A stretch of DNA of 64,000 nucleotides. It comes from an uncultured Verrucomicrobiota bacterium (GTDB lineage: Bacteria > Verrucomicrobiota > Verrucomicrobiia > Opitutales > Seribacteraceae). The stretch is taken from contig CACMQL010000004.1 in the NCBI GenBank assembly GCA_902615835.1, positions 1 through 64,000 of the forward strand, written 5' to 3'. A program made the position numbers and the translations under genes. Below are positions 37,483-47,938 of the stretch, one piece after another. Under the pieces are notes generated by a model, which had not been told where the DNA came from, did no database searches, and saw nothing but the letters and a program-made list of their open reading frames with translations. Each line of letters starts with the position of its first letter. Positions within the stretch are counted from its first letter, which is position 1.

Positions 37483-37566
37483 TGCCCAAGGGGGGACTTG
37501 AACCCCCACGACCTTGCGGTCAACGGATTTTAAGTCCGCTGCGTCTACCAATTCCGCCACTCGGGC
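37483..37566 (-). tRNA. tRNA-Leu (anticodon UAA)
   Basis: Reverse strand GCCCGAGTGGCGGAATTGGTAGACGCAGCGGACTTAAAATCCGTTGACCGCAAGGTCGTGGGGGTTCAAGTCCCCCCTTGGGCA; class II with variable arm, TTCAAGT T-loop. Confidence 0.95.
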
Positions 37567-37991
37567 AAACCAAATTATTTATTACTCAACTTTGGGAATT
37601 GAATCGAGAAAATTGTAACTCCACCTGGAAACCATGATTAGATGTTTTGATCAAAACAGACAGTTCTCTATTAATATTATTCATTTATAAGGTTTTAAGA
37701 CCAAAAATTCATGAAATTCTTGCATAGATTGAATTCGGTTGTTTTCCAACTTTCATAAGTGAAAAAGACATCAGCGTAGATGATGATGGATCAAAACTCG
37801 TGGGGATCAAATTGAATTGAGGGAGGAAATTTGACCTTCACCTTGTCGGTGGTTCCGAAATGGTTCAATAACTGGTCAGAACCGAAGGAACATCACCTGA
37901 AAAACTGGGGAGTGCGATTCAGTCTGCCTCTGATGAGTTAACTGATGTGTAGACCAAGGAGGAAGCCACTCCATATACTATAATCTAAATG

Positions 37992-39617
37992 TCAGGCTTC
38001 TGTTTGCAACTGCCCAGCCTCTGATCGGGTGAGTCGCCTCCAGGAAGTAATCATTAGAAAAAGGCCGAGCAGAAACATGGCAGCCGAGGTACTCCCAAGC
38101 AAAGTGGAAATTCCAAATTTCTGGACCATCAGGGCGAGAGCGGTCATCGGCATAACGATCATCACCACTGCTGGCAACAGGGCAAACCCATAGCCCACTC
38201 TGGATGCTTTTAAAAAGACTACAAAGGTAAGCAACGCAAGGGCGGCGAGTAATTGATTGGTGGCCCCAAAGAGGGGCCAGATGGCTTTCCATGCGGGTTG
38301 CAGGGTACCATCGGTTCCGGGAAATTGTTGGAAAACAAGTAGGCAGGGCAAGGCAAGGGCCGCCGCAGTACCGAGAAATCGGCTGGCTTCATTCCTCCAG
38401 GAAAATAATTCCTCAATCAGAAATCGGGTCAATCGGGTACAGGTGTCCAAAGTGGTCAATAAAAAGGTACTGATCGCAAGCATGGCAAACTCAGCTCCCA
38501 ATTCAATGGGTATTCCAACCGCCGCAAAAAATTTGGCCGCCCCGGCCGCAAAGATACCCACGGGAGTGCCTCCCGCTTCCCGCTCGCTCATGGTGAGCAC
38601 GGCCACACAGCCCATGGCAAAAACGGCCAATATACCCTCTACCAACATCCCTCCGTAACTGATTCGACGCACATCACTCTCCTTTTTGATCTGCTTGGAA
38701 GTGGTGCCACTCGATACGATACTGTGAAATCCACTGCATGCACCACAGGCCACCGTAATAAAGAGAAAGGGCATGAGCATCCCCAGCTTATCTGATTCCC
38801 AGCCAGAAAATGCAGGCATTTGGATGGTCTCCCCAGACAACAACATCCCCACCAGTCCAACCCCTAATATTGCATAGAGAAAACCGGCACTTAGAAAATC
38901 ACGCGGTTGGAGGAGGAGTCCAACGGGAAGAACAGCGGCGACAAAGCAATACCCGAGGGTTAGCCATATCCATAATGATTTATCCAACTCCACCATCGGA
39001 AAGAAATGACCCAGGGCCAGCCCGGCAAAGGTCAGGGGGAAAAAGATCAAGGCAAGCTGTCCAAGGGTAAACTTTCCACTCCGCATGAGAAACCCAAAGG
39101 TAACCGCCACCCCAATAAACCAACCCGATGCCGTGGCCACCGCCGGTTGTTTGGCAAAGGTATTGGCAGTGAGATCAAGAAATACAATGATCACATAGAC
39201 CAGAGCGAGTAAAACAAAAATCATGAATAATTTCCCGGCCCCCTCACCCACCAGTCCACGCATGGTATCCCCAATCGAACGGCCCCCGTTGCGAACAGAC
39301 ATCAGGGTGCTGCCAAAATCATGAACGCCACCCACAAGGATCGCCCCTACTAAGATCCATACCCAGGTGGGCCCCCAACCGAAATACATCGTCGCCAAAA
39401 TCGGACCGACGATCGGCCCGGCCCCCGCAATCGAAGAAAAATGATGCCCAAACAGGACGGAAGCCCGGGTCGGGGAATAGTCCACCCCGTCTTCTTTTTC
39501 CACTGCGGGAGTGGCCGTGGTGTCATCGAGCCTACACCGATTGGTGAGAAATTTCCCGTAAAACCGATAAGCAAGAAAACAGAGTGCACAACTGGATAGG
39601 AGAATCAAGACGAGCAT
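37992..39617 (-). CDS. cstA: Carbon starvation protein CstA family (peptide/pyruvate transporter)
   Basis: 'FGHHFSSIAGAGPIVGPILATMYFGWGPTWVWILVGAILVGGVHDF', 'SSGTTSKQI'; many TM helices. Confidence 0.95.
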   Translation of the reverse strand: MLVLILLSSCALCFLAYRFYGKFLTNRCRLDDTTATPAVEKEDGVDYSPTRASVLFGHHFSSIAGAGPIVGPILATMYFGWGPTWVWILVGAILVGGVHDFGSTLMSVRNGGRSIGDTMRGLVGEGAGKLFMIFVLLALVYVIIVFLDLTANTFAKQPAVATASGWFIGVAVTFGFLMRSGKFTLGQLALIFFPLTFAGLALGHFFPMVELDKSLWIWLTLGYCFVAAVLPVGLLLQPRDFLSAGFLYAILGVGLVGMLLSGETIQMPAFSGWESDKLGMLMPFLFITVACGACSGFHSIVSSGTTSKQIKKESDVRRISYGGMLVEGILAVFAMGCVAVLTMSEREAGGTPVGIFAAGAAKFFAAVGIPIELGAEFAMLAISTFLLTTLDTCTRLTRFLIEELFSWRNEASRFLGTAAALALPCLLVFQQFPGTDGTLQPAWKAIWPLFGATNQLLAALALLTFVVFLKASRVGYGFALLPAVVMIVMPMTALALMVQKFGISTLLGSTSAAMFLLGLFLMITSWRRLTRSEAGQLQTEA

Positions 39618-39795
39618 GTATCATGAGTATGAAAAGATTCCAGCCTATGGCAAGAGTTCTAAATCAAGAAACTTTCAGGGAAACAATGAAAGAAATGATA
39701 GACATGTGCTAATACACTTGTACACTATTTAAAAATAATTTCACACATATACACCCATTTCATCTTTTACGAAAATTCTTAGTCATTTTATCATT

Positions 39796-42621
39796 ATGAG
39801 AACGAATAGATTCAACATCCTATCCACTTTCATTTTCGGACTGCTTACCTATGGGGTGACCCATGGGGGCGAGCAGGATAATTGGTACCTGGCCAAGGAA
39901 TGGAGTCTGAGTTCTGCAACTGGCGTTGCCTATTATGAGAATAATGCCACGGGAATCGGAAAAATCTATGTCGTTTGCGAAAACGGTAATCGGGATATTA
40001 AAGTCTATGACCTTAACGGATCCCTGGCTCGTTCAATTACAATTGCCAGTAACCGGTACTACCCAAGGGATCTTGTACTCGATGAAAATGGAACCATCTA
40101 CATAGCCGAACGGTATGCTGTTACATGCCTCGACAACAATGGTTCATTTCGTTGGCGAAAAGGTAGGAACGCTACTATCTCTAATTACGGATCATCCGGA
40201 TCTGGAGATGGCGAGTTTAATAACTCCTGGGGCATCACCGTTGGTACGGACAAAAACATATATATCAGTGACTACAGCAATAATCGTATACAGGTTTTGG
40301 ACAAAAACGGTAGCTTTATCCGTAAATTTGGAACTTATGGAAGTGCTCCCGGGCAATTGAGATATCCTTTTGATATCATTTCCTTACAGGGCGGGACTAT
40401 TGTGGTGGGCGACAGCTATTACTTACATTTCTTCGAGCAAGATGGTACTTTCATCAAGCGGGTTAATACATCGTCAGCTAGACAATATGTTTCTTTAGCA
40501 AATGATGGTTCTCTTTTCTCGTATCAAAGGTTGCGGGATCAGGATGGAAACCAAATTGCCTACCTAAACAATATCAATTACAACTCTCGCACCTGCTTTA
40601 CCCCTGAGGGTGATCTGATTGTCAGCTACAACAACAAGGTTCAAATCTGGAAGCGGGCATACCGGACCAAGGGCTTACCCACAAGGAATGTGATTCCACA
40701 ACCGGCTATCCGTTCAATTTCTCAACGCTCGGGCACGAACACCATAGACATCGATTTTGAAATCGTGGATCCTGACGATACCAATGCCACGGTCGGAATT
40801 CTGGCGGCCAAGAATGGTCAGTTTACCAGTCCCGGATCGTGGATTATACCCACGGCATGGGTGGATGGCACCGGATCAAAAATTGGAACACCCGTCCCCA
40901 CAAACCAGGTCCACCGGGTATCATGGAATGTAAAAGGAGACTGGCCTGAACAGACAGGCACCCTGAAGTTTGAGGTTTTTTGTAAGGATGCTCGCCGGTC
41001 TTCGCCCGTAGATCTTCATTTCCTCTCGCTTCCCCTGCCCGATGGGAATGTAACCATCAGCCGTTCACCCATCAAGGACAGCGACTTCGCGAACTACTTT
41101 AAATATTTACTCGTCACCGGATCTTCTGCCGTCACTCTCGCCAATGACAAGATTAAGGACACCAACGGTACCGTTCTTTTGGAAACCAACCTGCAGGTTT
41201 CACCTGCGGGCAAGGATGCCTTCATGAATGCCATTGGGCACCGTTGGGCCAAGCAGGCAGAACTAAGCCTGGCGAAGGAGGCATCCACGCCCGGTGGAAT
41301 CAATGCCTGGACGCCAACCGGGCAGATCATGCCCCGTAATTTGCCCAATAAAGTAAATGAGTTTGGCTTTGACACCGGAAATCACGGGTCACGGGCATGG
41401 TGGGTGGTCAAGGCGAGCACTCTACCCATTCCAAATTTTTCGGTCACACCTTTTGACATTAATGGTTCTCAGAATCAATACTTCGGAAGAAGGGTGGCCA
41501 TCGCTGGAGACCGGGTGGTCATCGGATTTGGCGATTCCAATCAAAGAAAGCTTTATCACTACGATGCCAACGATACCAACGGGAGCCTGCAATATCTCAA
41601 TCAAATCGTTCCTAATTCCACATCCAACAGTCAGGCAAACCATTTTGGTCAAGCCTTTGCCTTGGACGGAAATAGCTTAATTGTTGGGGCGAAAGATGCC
41701 TATGTGAACAACATAAGCGGTGCGGGTGCGATTTATCTTTTTGACTTCAATGACAGTAGCCCAATGCAGGTAGCGAGAATTACCGCATCGGATGCAACAA
41801 GTTACGACTACCTTGGCGATTCCGTGGATATGTCCGGCGGCCTGATTGTAGGGGGTGCATACGGAGTGGATATTGCCGGGAACAGCAACAGCGGAGCCGC
41901 CTACCTGTTTAAACGGGAAGCAAACGGTACCATTACTGAACTGGGTAAACTTACCCATGAAGATCCTAACAGTAATGATTATTTCGGCCGTTCCGTAGCC
42001 ATCGAAAACAACATTATCGCTATAGGTGCTCATGAAGATGATGTATTGGTTTCTGGATCTAATCTAAGCAATGCCGGTTCCGTGACTCTATTCAAAGCGG
42101 ATGGGGCGGGTAATATTACCCGTACGGCCACACTCACTGCACCCTCGCCAGATAGTCATGACTACTTTGGAAAGGCCATCTCCATGGCCGGAAATTTTTT
42201 AGCAGTTGGCGAGTATGGAAGAACCAATGTTTACAGCGGAGCAGGTAGGGTTTACCTTTACAAGGTAAATGCAAATGGCACTACTTTGCTTACAGCAATC
42301 ATCAACTCCCCTAATCCATCTTCATATGGTTACTTTGGATACTCTGTCGACCTTAGTGGGGACAGATTGGTGGTGGGTGCATACAATGAAAATTCGGAAA
42401 TAGCCAGTAATTCTGGATTAGCCTACATCTACAAAGTGAAACCGGATGGTAGCGTCAGCCTGCTGGAAGTCCTGACTCATCCAAATGCTAAGGATTCAGA
42501 TCGAATGGGTATTTCCGTAGGCACATCGGGCCGATTCACGATTGTGGGAGCTGATTATTTTGATCCTCCGCCCGACAAATGGAGTGCCGGGGGGGCCGTT
42601 CTGTTCCGTTCTAGTTTCTAA
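39796..42621 (+). CDS. Large secreted NHL-type + FG-GAP-type repeat protein
   Basis: N-term 'NNSWGITVGTDKNIYISDYSNNRIQVLDKNGSFIRKFGTYGSAPGQLRYP'; C-term repeats 'DYLGDSVDMSGGLIVGGAYG', 'DYFGRSVAIENNIIAIGAHEDD', 'DYFGKAISMAGNFLAVGEYG'. Confidence 0.85.
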   Translation: MRTNRFNILSTFIFGLLTYGVTHGGEQDNWYLAKEWSLSSATGVAYYENNATGIGKIYVVCENGNRDIKVYDLNGSLARSITIASNRYYPRDLVLDENGTIYIAERYAVTCLDNNGSFRWRKGRNATISNYGSSGSGDGEFNNSWGITVGTDKNIYISDYSNNRIQVLDKNGSFIRKFGTYGSAPGQLRYPFDIISLQGGTIVVGDSYYLHFFEQDGTFIKRVNTSSARQYVSLANDGSLFSYQRLRDQDGNQIAYLNNINYNSRTCFTPEGDLIVSYNNKVQIWKRAYRTKGLPTRNVIPQPAIRSISQRSGTNTIDIDFEIVDPDDTNATVGILAAKNGQFTSPGSWIIPTAWVDGTGSKIGTPVPTNQVHRVSWNVKGDWPEQTGTLKFEVFCKDARRSSPVDLHFLSLPLPDGNVTISRSPIKDSDFANYFKYLLVTGSSAVTLANDKIKDTNGTVLLETNLQVSPAGKDAFMNAIGHRWAKQAELSLAKEASTPGGINAWTPTGQIMPRNLPNKVNEFGFDTGNHGSRAWWVVKASTLPIPNFSVTPFDINGSQNQYFGRRVAIAGDRVVIGFGDSNQRKLYHYDANDTNGSLQYLNQIVPNSTSNSQANHFGQAFALDGNSLIVGAKDAYVNNISGAGAIYLFDFNDSSPMQVARITASDATSYDYLGDSVDMSGGLIVGGAYGVDIAGNSNSGAAYLFKREANGTITELGKLTHEDPNSNDYFGRSVAIENNIIAIGAHEDDVLVSGSNLSNAGSVTLFKADGAGNITRTATLTAPSPDSHDYFGKAISMAGNFLAVGEYGRTNVYSGAGRVYLYKVNANGTTLLTAIINSPNPSSYGYFGYSVDLSGDRLVVGAYNENSEIASNSGLAYIYKVKPDGSVSLLEVLTHPNAKDSDRMGISVGTSGRFTIVGADYFDPPPDKWSAGGAVLFRSSF

Positions 42622-42655
42622 CTTTAAACGAGCCCTTCATAAAGGAGACTTGTTG

Positions 42656-45600
42656 ATGTTCAACATCCTGATGAAAAAAGCATTGGCCATTACTGGTGGC
42701 ATGCTTTGCACCCTCAGCTTGTTAAATGGTGCCCTGGTTCAGGTGCAACAGGTTTCCTCCCCTGCAGGTCATTTGGATAATACTCAGGTGGTGGAGACCG
42801 GCACCTCATTGCAAACGGTACAACCTAACCTCAGTTCCAATGGATATTTTTTCGGATATTGGTCGAATGGAAATAACCGGCTTGCGGATACAGGCGGTCG
42901 GTCCGTAACCCAGGCAACGGTTACGATCAGTGAAGCAACCACCCTGACGGCCCATTACTTCCTATCCACTCAGGATTCAGATAATGATGGAATCATGGAC
43001 TGGTATGAATACAGGAACTTTGGAGATCTCAATTCATCCTCATCAGATGATAATGATGGGGACGGATTTACCAATGGACAGGAAAATGAATTGGGGCAGG
43101 AGTCCACCATTCGGGATCAGGTGGAGGATGGGGGAATTTCTTCACGAATATCGTGGGGTTTTGTCTATGCGGACACCTCCATGGTCCACTACACAATCAA
43201 GAGTAATCCGATTGGTTTTATCAGCGGACAGGACGCCTATGTGGAAGTAAATGCATCCGTGAGCACCAATAATCTCCATGGGCAAAGCAATGGTTATCAT
43301 TTTGCCTACTGGTCAGTCAATGGCGTGCGACAGGCGGGATCCACCGGAGTTGCCCTGAGTCAGGTAAGTCAGATTCTTAGTACCGAGACCGCCATTGTAG
43401 CCCACTACATTCCAAGCACCGAGGATACAGACGGAGACGGGGTGATGGACTGGTTTGAATATAACCAGTTTGGTAACTTGTCGGTCGGGCCCAACAGTGA
43501 CAATGATGGGGATGGATTTACCAACCAGCAGGAAAGTGAACTCGGGCAGGAAGCCACCATCCCTGATCAGGTGGAAGATGGCGGAATTTCATCCAGGGTA
43601 TCCAGTGATTTTGTCTATGCAGACACCTCCATGGTAAAATACATAATCAAGAGTGATCCCGTAGGATTCGTCAACACGGTGGAAGGATATGTGGAAATCA
43701 ATGCCTCCGTGAGTACCGGTAATCTTCATGGATCCAGTAATGGATATCATTTTGGATATTGGACCGTAAACGGGCAGAGAAAATTCGGTCCCACGGGCGT
43801 GGCTCTCAGTCAGGTGAACGCTAACCCGGCAGTCGAAACATCTATCGTGGCCCACTATTTTCCATCCACACAGGATACCGACGGGGATGGCGTGATGGAC
43901 TGGTATGAATTTAACCAGTTTGGAGATCTCAGGTTTGGTCCAACCAATGATAATGATGGAGATGGGTTTAATAATGATCAGGAAAATGGGCTTGGGCAGG
44001 AGGCCACAATTTTTGATCTAGTAGAGGATGGGGGGATTTCCTCACGGATTTCTACGAGTGTCCTCTATTTTAAACAGGTCAACCAGGCACCCCACGATCT
44101 CGTTCTTTCCAATCAGGTAGTATATCTGAACAAATCCGCTTCCGAACTGGTGGGTATTTTAGTTCCCCATGATGCGGATGATCCGAATGCTCTAAGAACT
44201 TATGGAATTAATCTGACCGATGGGAACGGATCTACGGACAACCACCGTTTCACGATTAATAACCGTGAATTGAAATCCACTCAAATCTTCACCAGTGAAA
44301 GAAACTTTAGTATTCGCATAAGATTGGCAGATGATGATAACGCCTCACTGGAAAAGAATTTCACCATTCAAGCAATCCATGACCCCAATAAAGACGATGA
44401 CCATGATGGACTGACTTATGCCCAGGAACAGGCTCTCGGTACCAGTGATCAAAATCCCGACTCCGATGGGGATGGATTCAGTGACCTCGTGGAGTCAAAT
44501 TACGGATCTAATCCAACCAGTGCCAAATCAACCGCCAATTCACCCCCCACGGACTTGAGTAATTCGACCCCGGCAAGCTTCTTTGAAAATCAACCTATTG
44601 GAACACTGATTACTGACTTCAATGCAACCGACCCTGATGTTAATGCCGCCCTCACCTACTCGATTTCCGGCTCAAAAGCCCATCTCTTCAATATCGATCA
44701 AAACGGCACGCTCTTCACCAATGCGATCTTTGACTTTGAAACCAACGCATCCGTTTACAACCTCTCAGTCCGGGTTACCGATGAACATAATGCCTCCCAG
44801 CAAATTTCTAAGAATATTATTCTTAAAGACCTCAACGAATCTCCAATGTTACTTTCTCTTTCCAGCAACACCCTCCTTGAAAACCAACCTGCTGGAACTG
44901 TCGTAGGCGAGTTCAATGCGACGGATCCGGATACCAATGCCACTCTTTTGTTCTCGTTGGTGGATGGGAACGGATCAAGCGGCAATGCATACTTCACCTT
45001 GGACAGCAATGGCACCCTGACTTCGGCAGTTATCTTTGATTACGAAAACAATGAATCCAATTACAGCATCCGGGTACGGGTGGCAGACGAACATAATGCA
45101 TCACTTGAAAAGACTTTCACCATAAATCTGATTGATCAGAATGAACAACCCGTCATCACTCATATTGGAGATGACAATCTAAGCGGGGCACTCTTTCAGG
45201 ATATTAGGATTAATGAAAATAGCGGTCTATATATCAAAGTTAATGCCACAGATCCAGATGGTGATATACTGAGCTTCTTTAAAACTGCGGGAGGGGATCG
45301 TGCCCTTTTTGATGTGAACACCACTTCAGGATTATTTTCCTACAGTTTGCCGAAATTTGATTTTGAAGACCCGAAGGATGAAAATGCCGACAACATTTAT
45401 ATTGTCTGGATAAGGACTACCGACGGTAAAGGAGGATATGACGAGAAACGGTTAAGAATACTTGTAAACAACGTGATTGAAGATAATGACGGCGATGGCG
45501 AGGAGGATCATTACGACTTGGATGATGACAATGATGGATTCTCGGATGCTGAGGAAATGGCGAAAGGGACTAATCCATTTGATCGCCAGTCGGTGCCCAA

Positions 45601-46717
45601 TGCCCCACCCTCCTCGCTCTTGCTTTCCAAACTCGGATTTTTTGAAAACCTGCCGGCTGGCACCGTGATTGGAGAGTTTAATGCGACCGATCCGGACGCT
45701 AATTCCACGCTGACCATATCCTTCGTGGACGGAAATGGATCGGACGGTCATCATTTATTCATTATCGATGGAAATCACAGTCTCCGCACGACCCGGGCTT
45801 TCGATTACGAGAAGGATGATCGAAACTATTCGATACATGTTGGAGTGGCCGATGAGCATAATCTTTCAATGGATCGAGTTTTTTCCATATCCCTGTTAAA
45901 TGTTATTGAAGATTTCGATGTGGATGGCATCGAAGATTTTTACGACTTCGATGATGACAATGATGGATTTCCTGACTTATACGAAATCAACTATGGATCC
46001 AATCCGAGGGATCTAAATTCAACCGCCAACCTGGCTCCCAACCTTCTGAACCTAACCCGTTCGGCGGTGGAATGGAATGCAACTGCCGGTACCCGAGCAG
46101 GACAATTTATGATCAATGATCCGGATGTAAACGCATCGCTATCTCTGCAATTTGTGGATACCAATGATACGGATCATGACTTGTTCACGATTGATGATAA
46201 TTACACCTTAATCACTACTCAAACCATACCATACGAGCGAACACTCCCTGCCCTCCTAATCCATGTAATGCTGTCCGACGAATGGAATGCATCTCTCGTA
46301 AAAACTTTTGAAATCGTGGTCACGGCAAAACCTCATACCATAGACAGTAATCACTCGATAAATGGAAACACGACTCTATATGACAGTAATCTCACGACGG
46401 ATGGAACCCAAACTTTTTCAGCCTGGTGGGGAGTTGAGCAACCGGAAGGGCAAGGTTGGGTTAGTGAAAGCTGGCTGGGTACCTTTAGACCCTATGAACA
46501 GGGATGGCTCTATCACTTACAACTCGGTTGGCTGTATGTATCCCCCACCGTAGACAATTCCTTATGGCTGTGGTCGCCTGATCGTCGCTGGTTATGGACA
46601 CGCAAGGATGTATTCCCCTTTATGTACCATTGGGAAGATGAAAACTGGTTATATTTCCTCTTACGATCGGACGGTACTTTCCATACTTTCAATTACGCTA
46701 CTGATTCTTACGAATAA
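42656..46717 (+). CDS. Giant secreted protein: tandem InlB-like/TSP3-like units, cadherin-like repeats, Trp-rich C-terminal module
   Basis: ATG at 42656 after AAAGGAG; 'DTDGDGVMDWFEYNQFG' Ca-binding-type repeats; 'FFENLPAGTVIGEFNATDPDANSTLTISFVDGNGS' cadherin-like repeats; C-terminal 'GWLYHLQLGWLYVS...LWLWSPDRRWLWTRKDVFPFMYHW'. Confidence 0.87.
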   Translation: MFNILMKKALAITGGMLCTLSLLNGALVQVQQVSSPAGHLDNTQVVETGTSLQTVQPNLSSNGYFFGYWSNGNNRLADTGGRSVTQATVTISEATTLTAHYFLSTQDSDNDGIMDWYEYRNFGDLNSSSSDDNDGDGFTNGQENELGQESTIRDQVEDGGISSRISWGFVYADTSMVHYTIKSNPIGFISGQDAYVEVNASVSTNNLHGQSNGYHFAYWSVNGVRQAGSTGVALSQVSQILSTETAIVAHYIPSTEDTDGDGVMDWFEYNQFGNLSVGPNSDNDGDGFTNQQESELGQEATIPDQVEDGGISSRVSSDFVYADTSMVKYIIKSDPVGFVNTVEGYVEINASVSTGNLHGSSNGYHFGYWTVNGQRKFGPTGVALSQVNANPAVETSIVAHYFPSTQDTDGDGVMDWYEFNQFGDLRFGPTNDNDGDGFNNDQENGLGQEATIFDLVEDGGISSRISTSVLYFKQVNQAPHDLVLSNQVVYLNKSASELVGILVPHDADDPNALRTYGINLTDGNGSTDNHRFTINNRELKSTQIFTSERNFSIRIRLADDDNASLEKNFTIQAIHDPNKDDDHDGLTYAQEQALGTSDQNPDSDGDGFSDLVESNYGSNPTSAKSTANSPPTDLSNSTPASFFENQPIGTLITDFNATDPDVNAALTYSISGSKAHLFNIDQNGTLFTNAIFDFETNASVYNLSVRVTDEHNASQQISKNIILKDLNESPMLLSLSSNTLLENQPAGTVVGEFNATDPDTNATLLFSLVDGNGSSGNAYFTLDSNGTLTSAVIFDYENNESNYSIRVRVADEHNASLEKTFTINLIDQNEQPVITHIGDDNLSGALFQDIRINENSGLYIKVNATDPDGDILSFFKTAGGDRALFDVNTTSGLFSYSLPKFDFEDPKDENADNIYIVWIRTTDGKGGYDEKRLRILVNNVIEDNDGDGEEDHYDLDDDNDGFSDAEEMAKGTNPFDRQSVPNAPPSSLLLSKLGFFENLPAGTVIGEFNATDPDANSTLTISFVDGNGSDGHHLFIIDGNHSLRTTRAFDYEKDDRNYSIHVGVADEHNLSMDRVFSISLLNVIEDFDVDGIEDFYDFDDDNDGFPDLYEINYGSNPRDLNSTANLAPNLLNLTRSAVEWNATAGTRAGQFMINDPDVNASLSLQFVDTNDTDHDLFTIDDNYTLITTQTIPYERTLPALLIHVMLSDEWNASLVKTFEIVVTAKPHTIDSNHSINGNTTLYDSNLTTDGTQTFSAWWGVEQPEGQGWVSESWLGTFRPYEQGWLYHLQLGWLYVSPTVDNSLWLWSPDRRWLWTRKDVFPFMYHWEDENWLYFLLRSDGTFHTFNYATDSYE
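42750..44070 (+). repeat. Tandem about 440-bp coding repeat (about 3 copies)
   Basis: Repeated '(E/D)LGQE(S/A)TI.DQVEDGGISSR(I/V)S..FVYADTSMV.Y.IKS(N/D)P.GF' and 'DGVMDW.E.NQFG' blocks with near-identical DNA. Confidence 0.85.
46420..46717 (+). other. Trp-rich C-terminal module, copy 2
   Basis: 'ESWLGTFRPYEQGWLYHLQLGWLYVSPTVDNSLWLWSPDRRWLWTRKDVFPFMYHWEDENWLYFLLRSDGTFHTFNYATDSYE'. Confidence 0.8.
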
Positions 46718-46765
46718 CTTGCCTATTTTGTGCTGGCAATGTAGTGGGTTGAACATTCTTTCTCG

Positions 46766-47413
46766 GTGAAACTACTCTCCCCAGCTTTTTTCTCAACGCT
46801 CACTTTAATAAGCATCACCTATTTGCAAGGACAGGATCAAGGTGCGGACGGTTGGGAATTTGTAAGGGAAAGAAAAGAAGTAAAAGTTTACCGCCAAGAG
46901 GTGGGTGACTTGACTGCATTTAAAGGGGTGGGTATGATCGAAGGCACCCCGGAAAAACTGGTTGGGATTATTCACAACCCCAACCGCTGGAAATTTTGGG
47001 TTAAAGACCTGAATGAAGGCAAACTGATTGAAAAAAAAACAGATTTTCACTTTGTTTTCAAACAGGAGATCAATGCAGTCTGGCCGATAAAAAACCGCGA
47101 AGTGGTCTTTGAATCTAGGATTCTAAGACAAGGCCCATCCCAGATACTTCTGGAAATGAAATCGGTGAATCATCCATCCGCCCTCCTTGAAAAAGGGAAT
47201 GTCCGGGCAAAAATAGCCTTTACCCGCTACCGGATTGATCCTTTGGATGGAAATCGAATGCAAGTAACTTTTGAGAACCTTTCGGATCCACGGGGCCGGA
47301 TTCCAAACTTCATGGTAGACTGGGCATCCAAGTCTTATCCAGTGAGCATCATTGAGGGATTACGGGAAGAAATGCGTAATCCCGTTCAAGAAAAAGCCCT
47401 TCTTCCCGAATAG
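46766..47413 (+). CDS. START-domain-like secreted protein
   Basis: 'GWEFVRERKEVKVYRQEVGDLTAFKGVGMIEGTPEKLVGIIHNPNRWKFWVKDLNE...VWPIKNREVVFESRI'; GTG start. Confidence 0.75.
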   Translation: MKLLSPAFFSTLTLISITYLQGQDQGADGWEFVRERKEVKVYRQEVGDLTAFKGVGMIEGTPEKLVGIIHNPNRWKFWVKDLNEGKLIEKKTDFHFVFKQEINAVWPIKNREVVFESRILRQGPSQILLEMKSVNHPSALLEKGNVRAKIAFTRYRIDPLDGNRMQVTFENLSDPRGRIPNFMVDWASKSYPVSIIEGLREEMRNPVQEKALLPE

Positions 47414-47425
47414 AAAGAAGGGCTT
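47394..47425. terminator. Hairpin terminator overlapping the stop codon of the START-like gene
   Basis: AAGCCCTTCTT-(10 nt)-AAGAAGGGCTT. Confidence 0.65.
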
Positions 47426-47938
47426 AATAAAATCCCTGGTGGAATTAGGACTTTTTGTTTTGCAAAAGGTTCAATTTTCCAAATCCGAACACATTATTTC
47501 GTAGACCAAGGAAGTTTTCCACTAACTAAATGAGGGAGGTATTCTTCGATATTTGAGGAGAGTTTGCCAAAACCATAGTGGATCGGCCTCCATTTCTTCA
47601 TTTCTAATTTGATCAAATTTACGAACTAAGGATTCCGCCCGCTTGGATGACAGGATGGATATTGAATCCGCCATCCCACACTGATTTTTGTCCCATTTCA
47701 TGTATTGAAACATGTTTAGTTCCTTTCGTTTGTGTTTTTGTTGTGTAGTTTAAATCTCCCCGCAGAGATTTGGTATCGTGAATATGGTAAGTTGGATGCC
47801 CAATCACAATCATTTGTTCAAGGGGACAGGAGATTGTTACAAAAAGGTGATAGCAAGATTGAATAGAATCTTGCCAAGTCATTTTAAGGACGAATAAAGT
47901 ATATAATCCCTTTAATTTCCATAATCACACCCACGCTC

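Noticed and set aside
37483-37566. att-site direct repeat of the tRNA-Leu 3' end
   Set aside because: No second copy of the tRNA 3' sequence was found by eye in the accessory region, and no integrase is present.
38257-38658. 133-aa plus-strand ORF
   Set aside because: Fully antisense to cstA, low-complexity translation, no recognisable motif.
45452-45754. 100-aa minus-strand ORF
   Set aside because: Antisense to repeat DNA of the giant cadherin-like protein.
47522-47713. Minus-strand 63-aa ORF between START-like gene and sulfatase
   Set aside because: No motif, no clear RBS; cannot be separated from chance.
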